Below, piece after piece: positions 1 through 10,693 of a stretch of DNA of 64,000 bases. The stretch is taken from assembly GCA_036365515.1 (NCBI GenBank), contig CM070877.1, positions 90,393,522 to 90,457,521 of the forward strand. Reading direction: 5' to 3'. Position numbers and translations under genes: made by a program. Under the pieces are notes generated by a model, which was not told the DNA's origin, did not search any database, and worked only from the letters and a program-made list of their open reading frames with translations. This DNA comes from Torymus aiolomorphi (Eukaryota > Arthropoda > Insecta > Hymenoptera > Torymidae). Within the stretch, counting starts at the first letter, position 1. Each line of letters begins with the position of its first letter.

Positions 1-790
1 TTTTTGTGTCCAGATGTCGGAACAGATCGCATGCGTTCCAGGTGGACGATGATGGAGTTAACCTGATGCGCTCCGTAGGTTTTTGTGTCCAGAGGCCAGG
101 ACAAATCGAATGCGAGGTCTAGGTGCTTCAGATGGCCGATGATGAAGTCCGGGGTAGTGCGCTTCGTAGGTTTTTGAGTCCAGGTGTCGGGACAGCTCGA
201 ATGCGAGGTCTAGCTGTTCCAGGCGGCTGATGATACGCTTCGTAGACTTTTGTGTCCAGGTGTCTTGACAGATCGGATGCGAGGTCTCGGTGTTCCACAC
301 GGCCGATGATGGAGTTCGAGGTTTTTGTGTCCAGGTGAAGGGACAGGTCGGATGCGAGGTCTAGGTGTTGCAGGTGGCCGATGATGTAATCTAGGTGATG
401 CGCTCTGAAGATTTTTGTGTCCAGGTGTCGGGACAGATCGGATGCGAGGTTTAGGCGTTCGAGATAGCTGATGATGGAGTTTACGTGATGCGCTCCGTAG
501 GTTTTTGTGTCCAGAGGCCAGGACAAATCGAATGCGAGGTCTACGTGTTCCAGATGGTCGATGATGGAGTCCGGGTAGTGCGCTCCGTAGGTTTTTGTGT
601 CCAGGTGAAGGGACAGGTCGGATGCAAGGTCTAGGTGTTTAGATGGCCGATGATGGAGTCCGGGTGATGCGCTCCGTAGATATTTACGTCCAGGTGTCGG
701 CACAGGTCGGATGCGAGGTGTAGGTGTTACCGAACGCAGCTTACATGAGGTAGCTTGCGGATTGCGCGCACAGACGTTTGTAACCTGCGT
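1..790. repeat. 90-bp tandem minisatellite (30-codon period)
   Basis: Nine or so copies of a unit marked by TTTTTGTGTCCAG, GATCGGATGCGAGGTCTAGG and GATGATGGAGT. The GTCC mark falls at 8, 87, 178, 254, 329, 419, 509, 599 and 688, so most units are 89-91 bp and three are shortened to 75-79 bp. On the minus strand most units share one reading frame. The array starts before the window. A diverged patch of the same family lies inverted at 3366-3645. Confidence 0.9.
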
Positions 791-808
791 AGTTTCTTTT
801 GATGCCAT
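128..808 (-). CDS. possible repetitive protein made of 30-residue repeats
   Basis: A 226-codon minus-strand frame begins with ATG at 808 and runs through the minisatellite. After about 55 unique residues it repeats a 30-residue unit of the form LDTKTYGAHYPDSIIDHLEH followed by DLASDLSRH. Aspartate, histidine and leucine recur at fixed places. No signal peptide, membrane segment or known domain is visible. The shortened unit near 254-329 breaks the frame, and the same repeat continues in another frame further on. The copy at 3366-3645 still reads as the same peptide repeat (KNYGAHHL, then DLDHVLDAS) but with stops. This may be a real low-complexity gene, an exon, or only a minisatellite whose period is a multiple of three. 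I see no promoter or splice context that decides it. Confidence 0.25.
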   Translation of the reverse strand: MASKETTQVTNVCARNPQATSCKLRSVTPTPRIRPVPTPGRKYLRSASPGLHHRPSKHLDLASDLSLHLDTKTYGAHYPDSIIDHLEHVDLAFDLSWPLDTKTYGAHHVNSIISYLERLNLASDLSRHLDTKIFRAHHLDYIIGHLQHLDLASDLSLHLDTKTSNSIIGRVEHRDLASDLSRHLDTKVYEAYHQPPGTARPRIRAVPTPGLKNLRSALPRTSSSAI

Positions 809-1144
809 GGTTCCACTAGCCTGGTTCTAATAAACCAAACGGTGACAGCAGCAGCTCAAGTTTTGTTCAGAATTTAATATTATGATTTTCAAAATATTAC
901 CTGCATCTGAAATTTTGTTGCATGGTACTGCACTTTTTTGTACATATTCTGGATGTAGTTTACAAAATTTCTACCAAGAGATAGTTTAGATTTGGTTTTT
1001 ATTTTTTTGGTTAAGGGTTTAATTGTTTATTGAAATTTAAACAAATTTCAGTGTTTTTATTTTTTTATTCAATCTAACCATAAAAAAATATCAATATGAA
1101 ATCAAGTTATCTTTTGGTAGATTTTAAGTATTTGCTGCTAAAAA
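809..1144. other. AT-rich spacer, no gene seen
   Basis: AT-rich sequence between the minisatellite and the first foldback. It has no ORF of note and no recognisable repeat, apart from a short CAGCAGCTCAA that resembles the tip of the neighbouring foldback. Confidence 0.5.
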
Positions 1145-2501
1145 TATATGGGATATTTCAGGTGAAGTCAGCAGCTCAAAATTTTAAAATCGCTCAAAAC
1201 TCTTTTTCTTTTAGTTTTTTATGAACAGAAAATGTTCCTCAAATTTTAGATCGATAAAAAAGCTATGCAACATTGAAAATTCAATTTTTTTTCAATTTTT
1301 GGTTAAAATCCAAGTTTATTCATTTTTTAATTCATAATCTTGAAACTTTTTGTATAGTACATTGATTGGCAAAAGGATTCAATTTTTTCTGTAGAATGTG
1401 CCAGTATTTATTTTATGACCCTTTTTGAAAGTCTCTGATTGGTTGCTTCTTAGTATACCTTCATCAAAGGATATTGAGGCTGCGGCCAAATATTCTTTAT
1501 TCGACAAATTTTTTTGTATTCTTCTTCGAAAACCCTTCAAAATGCTTTTTTTGATCAATACTGGCCGAGCAAAGGGAGAAAAGTTACAATTTTTTGAAAT
1601 ATCAAGAAAAATCCATAATTTCAATTTTTGATAACATGATTAATGAAACTGAACATTATTCATACATCTTATGGCATGGACCGTACCACTGAATTTTGTT
1701 AGAGCATCAAATAGAACATTATAAATATCTATTTTCAATAATATTAGGCTTACACAATAAGCAATACCTAATTATGAATTAATAATAAGTTAAGTTATAG
1801 AGGTTAATTACTATAAAGCTGTCAAAATGAAATCAGGCAACAGACTGATAATTTCATTCATAATTAGGTATCGCTTATTGTGTAAGCCTAATATTATTGA
1901 AAATAGATATTTCTAATGTTCTATTTGATGCTCTAACAAAATTCAGTGCTGCGGTCCATGCCATAAGATGTATGAATAATATTCAGTTTCATTAATCATG
2001 TTATCAAAAATTGAAATTATGGATTTTTCTTGATATTTCAAAAAATTGTAACTTTTTTCCTTATGCTCAGCCAGTATTGATCAAAAAAGCATTTTGAAGG
2101 ATTTTCGAAGAAGAATACAAAAAAAAATTTGTCGAATAAAGAATATTTGGCCGCAGCCTCAATATCCTTTGATGAAAGTATACTAACAAGCAGCCAATCA
2201 GAGACTTTCAAAAAGGGTCATAAAATAAATACTGGCACATTCTACAGAAAAAATGCAAACCTTTTGCCAATCAATGTACTATGCAAAAAGTTTCAAGATT
2301 TTGAGTTAAAAAATGAATAAACTTGGATTTTAACCAAAAATTGCAAAAAATTGAATTTTCAATGTTGCATAGCTTTTTTATTTTTACAAATATCGACCTA
2401 AAATTTGAGGAACATTTTTTGTTTATAAAAACTAAAAGAAAACGAGTTTTGAGCGATTTTAAAATTTTGAGCTGCTGACTTCACCTGAAATATCCCATAT
2501 A
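1145..2501. mobile_element. foldback element, 1.36 kb, arms about 640 bp
   Basis: The sequence from 1145 (TATATGGGATATTTCAGGTG) reappears as its reverse complement ending at 2501. The two arms match through roughly 1145-1785 and 1855-2501, leaving a loop of about 70 bp near 1820. The arms differ by scattered substitutions and small indels. ORFs of 81, 68 and 63 codons here lie in the arms and mirror one another, so they are not evidence of genes. No transposase is present, so this is a non-autonomous foldback or MITE-like element. A target duplication is not clear, though the ends lie next to TA. Confidence 0.85.
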
Positions 2502-2925
2502 CCTGAAACAACAGGAAGGTGAAACAAAATTTGAGACCAAGGGTTGAACTTCAAATGAACCTGAGTATGGTATTTAAGTTGATCGGCATTTTAAAATATA
2601 CACCTTCTATCATATAAACGCATAACTGCAAATTGGACATTTTAACAAAATTTGTATTTTTAGAAGTATTGTCATTAACAATTACTTTGCATTATACTTG
2701 TCATGCTGCTGAATGATTGGCAAAAGTAGAGCTACTATAATTTCATTGAGCTAGGCTCATAAGTTTCTTTAGCTTCTTTTCAAATTTTATGAGTTTTGTT
2801 GAAAAAAAAAAACGGAAAAGAATTAATTTTGTATCAAGACATCTAGTTTCTTATAAATAGATAACTAAATAAACTCATGTAATTGTAATTCTTGTCTGAT
2901 GTTATAATTAAATATGTTCGCCCAT
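2502..2925. other. AT-rich spacer, no gene seen
   Basis: Unique AT-rich DNA with short homopolymer runs. I see no coding, RNA or repeat signal. Confidence 0.5.
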
Positions 2926-3235
2926 ACACCTTTCCTTATAACTAATAATTGTGCGTATTTCGTCTATACGCATTTTTGCATTATAAACAACTGTGCGTAT
3001 TTCGCTTATACAAATTTTTGATATTGTAAATAATTGTGCGTATTTCGCTTGTACGCATTTTTTATTATAAATAATTGTGCGTATTTTGCCTATACGCATT
3101 TTTGTATGTTAAATAATTGTGCGTATTTCGCCTATACGCATTTTTGTATGTTAAATAATTGTGCGCATTTCGCATATACGCATTATTTATTATGAATAAT
3201 TGTGCGTATTTCGCCTATACGCATTTTTTTATTTA
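2926..3235. repeat. 42-bp tandem repeat, each unit a small palindrome
   Basis: Seven head-to-tail units of about 41-46 bp built on TTGTGCGTATTTCGCCTATA, then CGCATTTTT and an AT-rich tail ending TTAAATAA. Within each unit TGCGTA and TACGCA flank a short loop, so every unit can form a hairpin. The 63-codon minus-strand frame here is a by-product of the repeat. Confidence 0.85.
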
Positions 3236-3365
3236 CTATTTTTTTTTATTACAAACACATGTCAATTTGAACGTAATTACGTTCGAGTATTTATTTTAAT
3301 CACGATTTTTACTTATAGTATAAAATTACGTGATTAGTAATATTTTAAGTTTTGACATGTCCAAC

Positions 3366-3645
3366 ACCTATTAGTCAAAAACTACGGAGCGCACCACCTA
3401 AATATCGTCATCGGCTTCCCCGAAGACCTGGACCACGTATTAGATGCGTCCTGATATCCAAACGCAAAAGACTACGAAGCGCACCACCTAGACCTCGTCA
3501 TCGGCTACCCTGAACACCTGCACTGCGTATAAGATGCGCCCTGATATTTTAATGCAAAAAACTACGGAGCGAACCACCTAGAATCCATCATTGACCAGCC
3601 CAAAGACCTAGACGATGCATTGGATGCTTTCAATTATCGATAAGT
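3366..3645. repeat. diverged, inverted patch of the 90-bp minisatellite
   Basis: Three units start with ACTACGGAGCGCACCACCTA, the reverse complement of the CGCTCCGTAG end of the 1-790 unit. The order of blocks matches that array read backwards (CATCATCGGC, CCTGGAC, GATGCGTCCTGATAT). The encoded peptide repeat is still recognisable on the plus strand but has several stops. Confidence 0.75.
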
Positions 3646-4051
3646 AACACTTCCTTATAATAGTTGTAATTTCCGTATTAGCAGGTAGCAACCGTTACCG
3701 CTATAGTATTTCTCCCTTACAATTGAAGGTGGAAGCAATGTATACTAAAATCGTGTGACGCTGTTACGTCGGTATGCTGCTGATCCACGATCGTATAATT
3801 GTGTAACTGTTGTAGTATGAAAAGCAACATACTTTAAAAGTAAGCGACCCATACCATAAAAGTATGGGTCCCTTACCAAGATTGTTAAAACCACCTTACT
3901 TATATAGTAAAGGAACTCCTATACTCCACGAGTAAGCCGTTTTAACTGTAGCAGTAAGAGTTTTCTTTCGGTGTGCACCCGCAGAAAACTGTTATTTTTT
4001 GGGGAGGTATAATTCGTACCTAAAAATCGGGTGTGTCCTAAATACTGAAAT
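3646..4051. other. spacer, no gene seen
   Basis: Mixed-composition DNA with a few short imperfect direct repeats around AGTAAG and AGTATGGGT. No ORF or RNA gene could be supported. Confidence 0.45.
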
Positions 4052-4599
4052 TAGTCTAGGCGCCAGGGGGGTTTCCGTGGCCGATGGATGTCCACGCCTC
4101 CACCAAAGCTTCTCTTACATATTTTTGTCTGCTAGTTCTGAATTTCGAAGGTGGACAGTCGCCAGACTGTTAGTTTTTTTGTTATTAACAATTTAATTGT
4201 TTAAATCGCTGCCAAATCAATTTGATTAATTATAACTGAATGCTAACTGTCTAAAACTATAGTAAATTGATTTAGAATTATGCACGATTGCGCTCTAATT
4301 CGCGAGTTATTGCACTAAATTTGCGATAATTCGGGTTCTAATAAAAAATTTTCAATTCTGAAAAAATAAGCATATTTCTAGATCAATTTACTACAGTTTT
4401 AGGCAGTTAGGATTCAGTTATAACTAATCATATTGATTTCGCAGCAATTTAAACAATTAAATTGTTAATAACAAAAAACTAACAGACTGGCAACTGTCCA
4501 CCTTCGAAATTCAGAATCAGCAGACAAAAATACGTAAGAAAAGCTTTGGTGGAAGTGTGGACATCCATCGGCCACGGAAACCCCCTGGCGCCTAGACTA
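4052..4599. mobile_element. foldback element, 548 bp, arms about 235 bp
   Basis: The left end TAGTCTAGGCGCCAGGGGGG is mirrored at the right end (CCCCCTGGCGCCTAGACTA, ending at 4599). The arms stay alignable inward to about 4285 and 4370 with a short AT-rich centre. No protein is encoded; the 65-codon frame lies in the left arm. The right end abuts the first unit of the 323-bp satellite, so the element probably inserted at or within the edge of that array. Confidence 0.85.
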
Positions 4600-4602
4600 C
4601 AT

Positions 4603-5836
4603 CTCGAGTCTGTCGCGGGAGCGCAAACTACATTCAACTACACCTTCGCCCTCCCTTCTCCGTTGTGTTCGCCTAGGTGATGTCCTCGGGAAGTGGTATT
4701 TGCGTTGGCTGCTCTCGAGAAGAGTAGAATTATATGAAGATGTGTTGTCTTCTACAGGAGCTCTTCACCTAGGGCAATACAAAATATATTAATAATGTGT
4801 TAAGCAGTAGGGATGAGGATAGTAGTATCGAAGTGCCAGGAACAGAGGAGTAGACCGATGGAAAGTTGGAGGCTAGGTTCGGCTATACTACAAGATAAAG
4901 TCCAAACCCGAAGTGAAGTACTTACTCGAGTCTGTCGCGGGAGCGCAAACTACATTCAACTATACACCTCCGCCCTTACTTCTCTGCTGTGTTCTCCTAT
5001 GTGATGTCCTCGGGAAGTGATAGTTGCGTTGGCTTCCCTCGAGAAGAGTAGAATGATATGAAGACGTGTTGTCTTCTGCAGGAGCTCTTCGCCTAGAGCA
5101 AAACAAAATATATTAATAATGTTTTAGGCAGTGGGGATGAGGAGAGCAGTATCAAACTGCCAGGAACAGAGGAGTAAACAGATGGAAAGTTGGAGGCTAG
5201 GTTCGGCTATACTACAGGATAAAGTCCAAATCTGAAGTGAAGTACTTACTCGAGTCTGTCACGGGAGCGCAAACTACATTCAACTACACCTTCGCCCTCC
5301 CTTCTCTGTTGTGTTCGCCTAGGCGATGTCCTCGGGAAGTGGTAGTTGCGTTGGCTGCCCTCGAGAAGAGTAGAATTATATGAAGACGTGTTGTCTTCTA
5401 CAGGAGCTCTTCACCTAGGGCAATACAAAATATATTAATAATGTGTTAAGCAGTAGGGATGATGATAGCAGTATCAAACTGCCAGGAACAGAGAAGTAGA
5501 CCGATGGAATGTTGGAGACTAGGTTCGGCTGTACTACAAGATAAAGTCTAAATCCGAAGTGAAGTACTTACTCGAGTCTGGCACAGATCAAACTATATTT
5601 ATATACACCTTTCCTCTCCCTTCTATGATATGTTTGTCTAGCTGATGTCTTCAGGACTTGGTAGTTGCGTTGGCTGCCCGGGAGGAGAGTAGAATTATAT
5701 GAAGACGTGTTGTCTTCTGCAGGAGCTCTTCGCCTAGGGCAAAACAAAATATATTAATAAAGTGTTAAGCAGTATAGGAATGAGGATAGCAGTATCGACC
5801 TGCCAGGAACAGAGGGAGTAGATAGATGTAAAGTTA
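4603..5836. repeat. 323-bp satellite, four tandem copies
   Basis: CTCGAGTC marks unit starts at 4603, 4925, 5249 and 5571, giving periods of 322, 324 and 322 bp. Conserved blocks include the hairpin GAAGACGTGTTGTCTTC, AGGAGCTCTTC and the AATATATTAATAA tract. The last unit is the most diverged and its tail runs into the 313-bp satellite. Short frames here are not conserved between copies. Confidence 0.92.
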
Positions 5837-6543
5837 AGATATTTGTAGAGAATGGAAAGGGATCTTTGGAATGAAAAGTCGAAAAAGCGCATGTGCATTT
5901 CCAACTACGACCTCCCGACCCTCGCTTAAAGTTTACCAGAATATCCAGACACCACGCTGCACATACAGAGGGATTGTATATCCAATTTCAGATATACTCA
6001 ATTAGCCAGTATGGAGAAAATAACTTTTATTCTTGAAAACTTCTTGAAAAACACACAGAAAATGCAGAATCTCCACTCTTGCTGATTATTTAGAACTAAA
6101 ACCTGGAATATAATCCCTCAGCATGTACAACATAGTGTGTGTAAAACTTAAGATATTTGTAGAGAATGGAAAGGGATCTTTGGAATGAAAAGTCGAAAAA
6201 GCGCATGTGCATTTCCAACTAAGACCAACCGACCCTCGCTTAAAGTTTACCAGAATATCCAGACACAACGCTGCACATACAGAGGGATTGTATATCCAAT
6301 TTTAGATATACTCAATTAGCCAGTATGGAGAAAATAACTTTTTTTCTTGAAAACTTCTTGAAAAACACACAGAAAATGCAGAATCTCCACTCTTGCTGAT
6401 TATTTAGAACTAAAACCTGGAATATAATCCCTCAGTATGTACAACATAGTGTGTGTAAAGTTTAAGATATTTGTAGAGAGTGGAAAGGGATCTTTGGAAT
6501 GACAAGTCGAAAAAGCGCATGTGCATTTCCAACTAAGACCTCC
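5837..6543. repeat. 313-bp satellite, left block (about 2.3 copies)
   Basis: Units begin with GATATTTGTAGAGAATGGAA near 5838, 6150 and 6465, a period of about 313 bp. The same satellite in the same orientation resumes at about 17735, beyond the 11-kb element, so both blocks were probably one array. The left block stops at the phase AACTAAGACCTCC. Confidence 0.92.
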
Positions 6544-6726
6544 TCATATGAGTTTGAAGTTCTGAACGTTCACCGTGAACGAAATATCGAAAATCTCCAA
6601 ATTCGGTTTTTTTGATATTATCTCTTAAAGATATGCATAAAATATGTACAAATTGCAAAATAAGTTATTTTCAAAGTGATTATCCCCCAAAATCGTCCCT
6701 AAAACCACCGCGACTAGACAATAAAT

Positions 6727-7826
6727 GACAAAAAAAAATTGGTACCATGAGAGTTTATTAATTTAAGACAAATTTTATGGCTGATATTTCCTCCAGATAC
6801 TGCCCTGGCATTGAACAAAAATTGTCGATATGAAATCCGAACAGGATCCTTTAGCTTGGGAGGTGCAAAGGCGCTGAAATATCGGAAAATACACGAAAAA
6901 TACCGAGAAAAAATCATGTCTCGTGAGTTTATTAATTTAAGACAAATTTTATCGCTGATATTTTTTCCAGATACTGCCCTAGCATTAAATAAAAAGTGAC
7001 GATATGAAATTCGAACCGGATCCTTTGGCTTAGGGTGTGCAAAGGGGCTAAAATAGCGGAAAATCTACGAAAAATAGCGAGAAAAAATCATGTCCCGTGA
7101 GTTTATTAATTTAAGACAAATTTAATGGCTGATATTTCTTCCAGATACTGCCGTAGCATTGAGAAAAAATTGGCGATATGAAATTCTAACCGGATCCTTT
7201 CGCTTAGGGGTGCAAATGGGCTAAAATAGCGGAAAATACACGTAAAATAACGATAAAAAATGATGTCTCGTGAGTTTATTAATTTAAGACAAATTTTATC
7301 GCTGATATTTCTACCAGATACTGCCCTAGCATTGAATAAAAATTTGCGATATGAAATTCGTACCGGATCCTTTCGCTTAGGGGGTGCAAATGGGTAAGAA
7401 TAGGGGAAAATACACGTAAAATACAGAGAAAAAATCATGTCTCGTGAGTTTGTTAATTTAAGACAAATTTTATGGCTGCTTTTTCTTTGAGATGCTGCCC
7501 TAGCATTGTAAAAAAATTGTCGATATGAGATTCGAACCGGATCCTTTCGCTTAGGGGGTGCAAAGGGGCTAAAATAGCGGAAAATCTACGAAAAATAGCG
7601 AGAAAAAATCATGTCTCGTGAGTTTATTAATTTAAGACAAATTTTTTGGCTGATATTTCTTCGAGATACTGCTCTAGCATGGGAAAAAATTGGCGATATG
7701 AAATTGGATCCGGAACCTTTCGTTTGGGGGGTGCAAATGGGCTAAAATAGAGAAAAATACACAAAAAATACCGAAAAAAATCAGTTCTAGAGAGTTTATT
7801 AACTCGACACAAATTTTGTGGATGAA
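6727..7826. repeat. 174-bp tandem array, left inverted arm (about 6 units)
   Basis: Units are marked by CATGTCTCGTGAGTTTATTA at about 6916, 7090, 7263, 7437 and 7611, preceded by a variant at about 6740. The spacing is 173-174 bp. Each unit carries CCGGATCCTTTCGCTTAGGG. Because 174 is 58 codons, frames run across units (a 110-codon minus-strand frame at 7106-7438). I do not treat these as genes. Confidence 0.93.
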
Positions 7827-10330
7827 AATAATTCATTATGTTGCTATAAAAATTGTACTATTACAAAGCTTGCTCTTAGAACAGTATTCATAGTCCTTCA
7901 TTGTTAACTGCAGATAACTTTTAATATTTTTTTGTCATACAAAACCACATTTCAAATGATGAATACTATTTATACTTATATTTTTTATTTAAATATTTCA
8001 TTATTCCAAACTTTGCGGGTTTTATTCGGCCCAATCAGTCAAGACCATACGCGAAAAACTGAAGTCACCGTCGACCAATCGGGCGCTCCTTTTAAACTGA
8101 CTTGGCCAGTCGGAATGGTTTTATTTCGGCTTCACATTTCCTCCATCATTCTTTTAAGAGAGGAATATATTCGTAATAAAAGACTAATGTAAAATGTATG
8201 TGAGAAAAATGATTTTTTCTCTAGTATGCCAAAACTATTCCATCGCCATAATACTTTATTTGTAAGAAATTAATTGAAAAACAAAAATTGTTTTGATTTT
8301 TGTATTTTTTTATACCTCCATTACGTCCTCGAAAATGTCCTTCAGAAAACTCTAAGGCAAATTAGTTTTTGATATACGTGTCCATAATATACCTGATTTT
8401 GTACGTTTGGAAACGAGTCCATAAAATCAAATGACGGACAAGCACTTCCAAATAGCATATTGTGCAACAAGGAGAGAAAATGAGCTGAAAACTCCTCACC
8501 TGAGTCTGAAATAGCTCTACTTTCCGTGATGAGTACACACCTTTTTTTTAACGAATTCATGAGAGGTCCTTTTTGTAGCCATAGGGGATTGCGCATTTCG
8601 AGTCATGTACTATGCAGTTACAAATCATTGCATTTTCTGTTTTTATTTGCATAGCTTATTACAAATATATGCGTCTTTCTTATATTTATTTTAAATCGAA
8701 ATGTAATTTTTTTCAATTGTTTGTATAAGTGGTAATAACTCTTGCTATTTTACGATTGAAACTTTAAAAATTATCTTATATCATCTAAACAAGCCAAAAA
8801 AGTATATAATATATAAATTTGACACTAAGAGAACAATTTTACAAAATTACGTTGAAGTTAGCGGGGAAAGGATTTTTTTCTCGCTAAACTTTAAAAAAAC
8901 GCTCGGAATGCGCTATTTCCTATGCGACTTTTAGTCGTGAAAAAATGCATGTTTCAAGCAACTGTAAAAAAAAAAAACTATTTTGACGCGAACAAGTATA
9001 AGACCATGGTACCGTGTAAAGTAACACCAATCCTTCTGTTAGAGGCGCCTAATGTAATTTTTTTTCTTATTTAATTAAAGTTTACAAAATATAGTTTCTT
9101 CTTATACTTAATAGTATATTTCGATACAAGTGGGAAAGTATTGATTCTAGCACACGAATGTAGAACAATCTTTCGCACGTGTATCGAACGATATATCTAT
9201 ACAGGGGATGTAAAAGTGATTTTAAAAGTCTATGTATATGTAAAATCGCATTTTAGGCATGCTGAATCGAAAAAATATGGTTATGCATGTACTGATTACA
9301 TCCATTAGATTTATGGCCTACGAGATGCATTTCGAATACGTTACGGAAATTAGCGTACGTTACTCAAGCAGAGAAAATCATTTACATCGGCGAAAAATTT
9401 TCCTGTTAGTTTTTCTAAAAAAGAAAAAATGCTCGTGCATAAAGATCGGAATTTCGTGTCAATGACTGGAGGTTTTTCGAAAAATACATTATTATAGAAA
9501 CGAAAAATTACAATTGAAAATCAGATTTGACAATATAACGGTGTTATTCTTAATAATGTATGCAACAGCAGAAACAATAAGTTATGTCTGATTCAAATTT
9601 CTTCGAAATCCTGAAATCTACTCATCACATACTAATCATTTTACAGTCGCTTTTATTTGAAATAATATGAAAACTCAATTGTTGCCGAATCTTAATGCGA
9701 TTGTACTCACGTATATCGTATATAATATCACCACGGAAAATTGTGATTTGAAAAAAACAATGGAACAATTCACATCTGAAATATCTTTAGGATTTATGAA
9801 CCAATCTTTGCAGCGAACAAACTAGTGCGATAGATGTGTAAACTCTCCCACTTAACAAAATTGATATTACATTTGAATCTCATTTACTCCACCTATCCAT
9901 ACAAAAAGAAATTCGACTATTTTTACAACTGGATTTTCTCTCTGAGAAAAAATAAGGTCAACAGTATTTAACAAATTATAAATCTTTTCATAATATACAT
10001 CAAAAATATTTCAATACCATATATCTCTTTCTATTTTTTAGATTAATCTATTACATAACATCACGTTTTAGTCTATACTAGAATATAACTATTAACGCCG
10101 CTTTTCTCACACTATGAAGAATTTCACTTGGCTTTAAGTTCGTTAATTATTTAACGTATAACTAACATTAGTTTTAATGTACAAAAAAAGAAATAGACAA
10201 AATTTGAAAAATTACGCTTAAACGAAAAGACAAATTTTTACCATTAATTATAATTTCTTTTATTGAAAAGTTGATTTTAGCGTTTTGTTTACTCATCTAT
10301 TAAATTACGAGCTATAAGTGCGCCAAATTG
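7827..10330. other. AT-rich interior of the 11-kb element, no recognisable gene
   Basis: Strongly AT-rich. The largest frames are 86 codons at 7932-8192 (+) and 84 codons at 8342-8596 (-). Neither has a recognisable domain or repeat partner. I see no transposase motif or RNA gene. Confidence 0.45.
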
Positions 10331-10693
10331 GAGCGAAGTGGGAAAATCGGGAAGATATCGCCTGTGCCCGGCTGGCGTTGGCTCGCGCGACTCCGCTACG
10401 CCCGAACACATAATATAGATATCCATTCATATACACACGATCAGTGCGACTTGAGTCGAGACGGAGTGGGGGAAGCGGTAGAAGATGGTTCGGCAGACGC
10501 AGATCACGAGAGTCCGCGGCGCTCGAAAAAAACTGTATACAGCGCGCGATCAGTTCCTGGAATCGCTCGGAGCGGGGGAAATCGGAGAAAGTCGGTACGG
10601 CCGTACGGCCGTCGCCGGCTCGCGTGAGTCCGCTACGCTCGAACCTCGAACATGTGAGAGCGTCCGCCGCAGAAGCGGGCCAGCAGCGTACGC
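10331..10693. other. GC-rich island beside the inner transposon
   Basis: A sharp GC-rich patch in otherwise AT-rich DNA. It holds a degenerate direct repeat: GGCTCGCGCGACTCCGCTAC near 10379 and GGCTCGCGTGAGTCCGCTAC near 10617. Overlapping frames of 75-131 codons on both strands are what GC-rich DNA gives by chance, and none has a recognisable domain. It could be an LTR fragment or a promoter-like sequence of an old element. Confidence 0.35.

Noticed and set aside
2926..3235. CRISPR-like array (short repeats at regular spacing)
   Set aside because: Spacers are not unique, units are contiguous and similar throughout, and the window is clearly eukaryotic.
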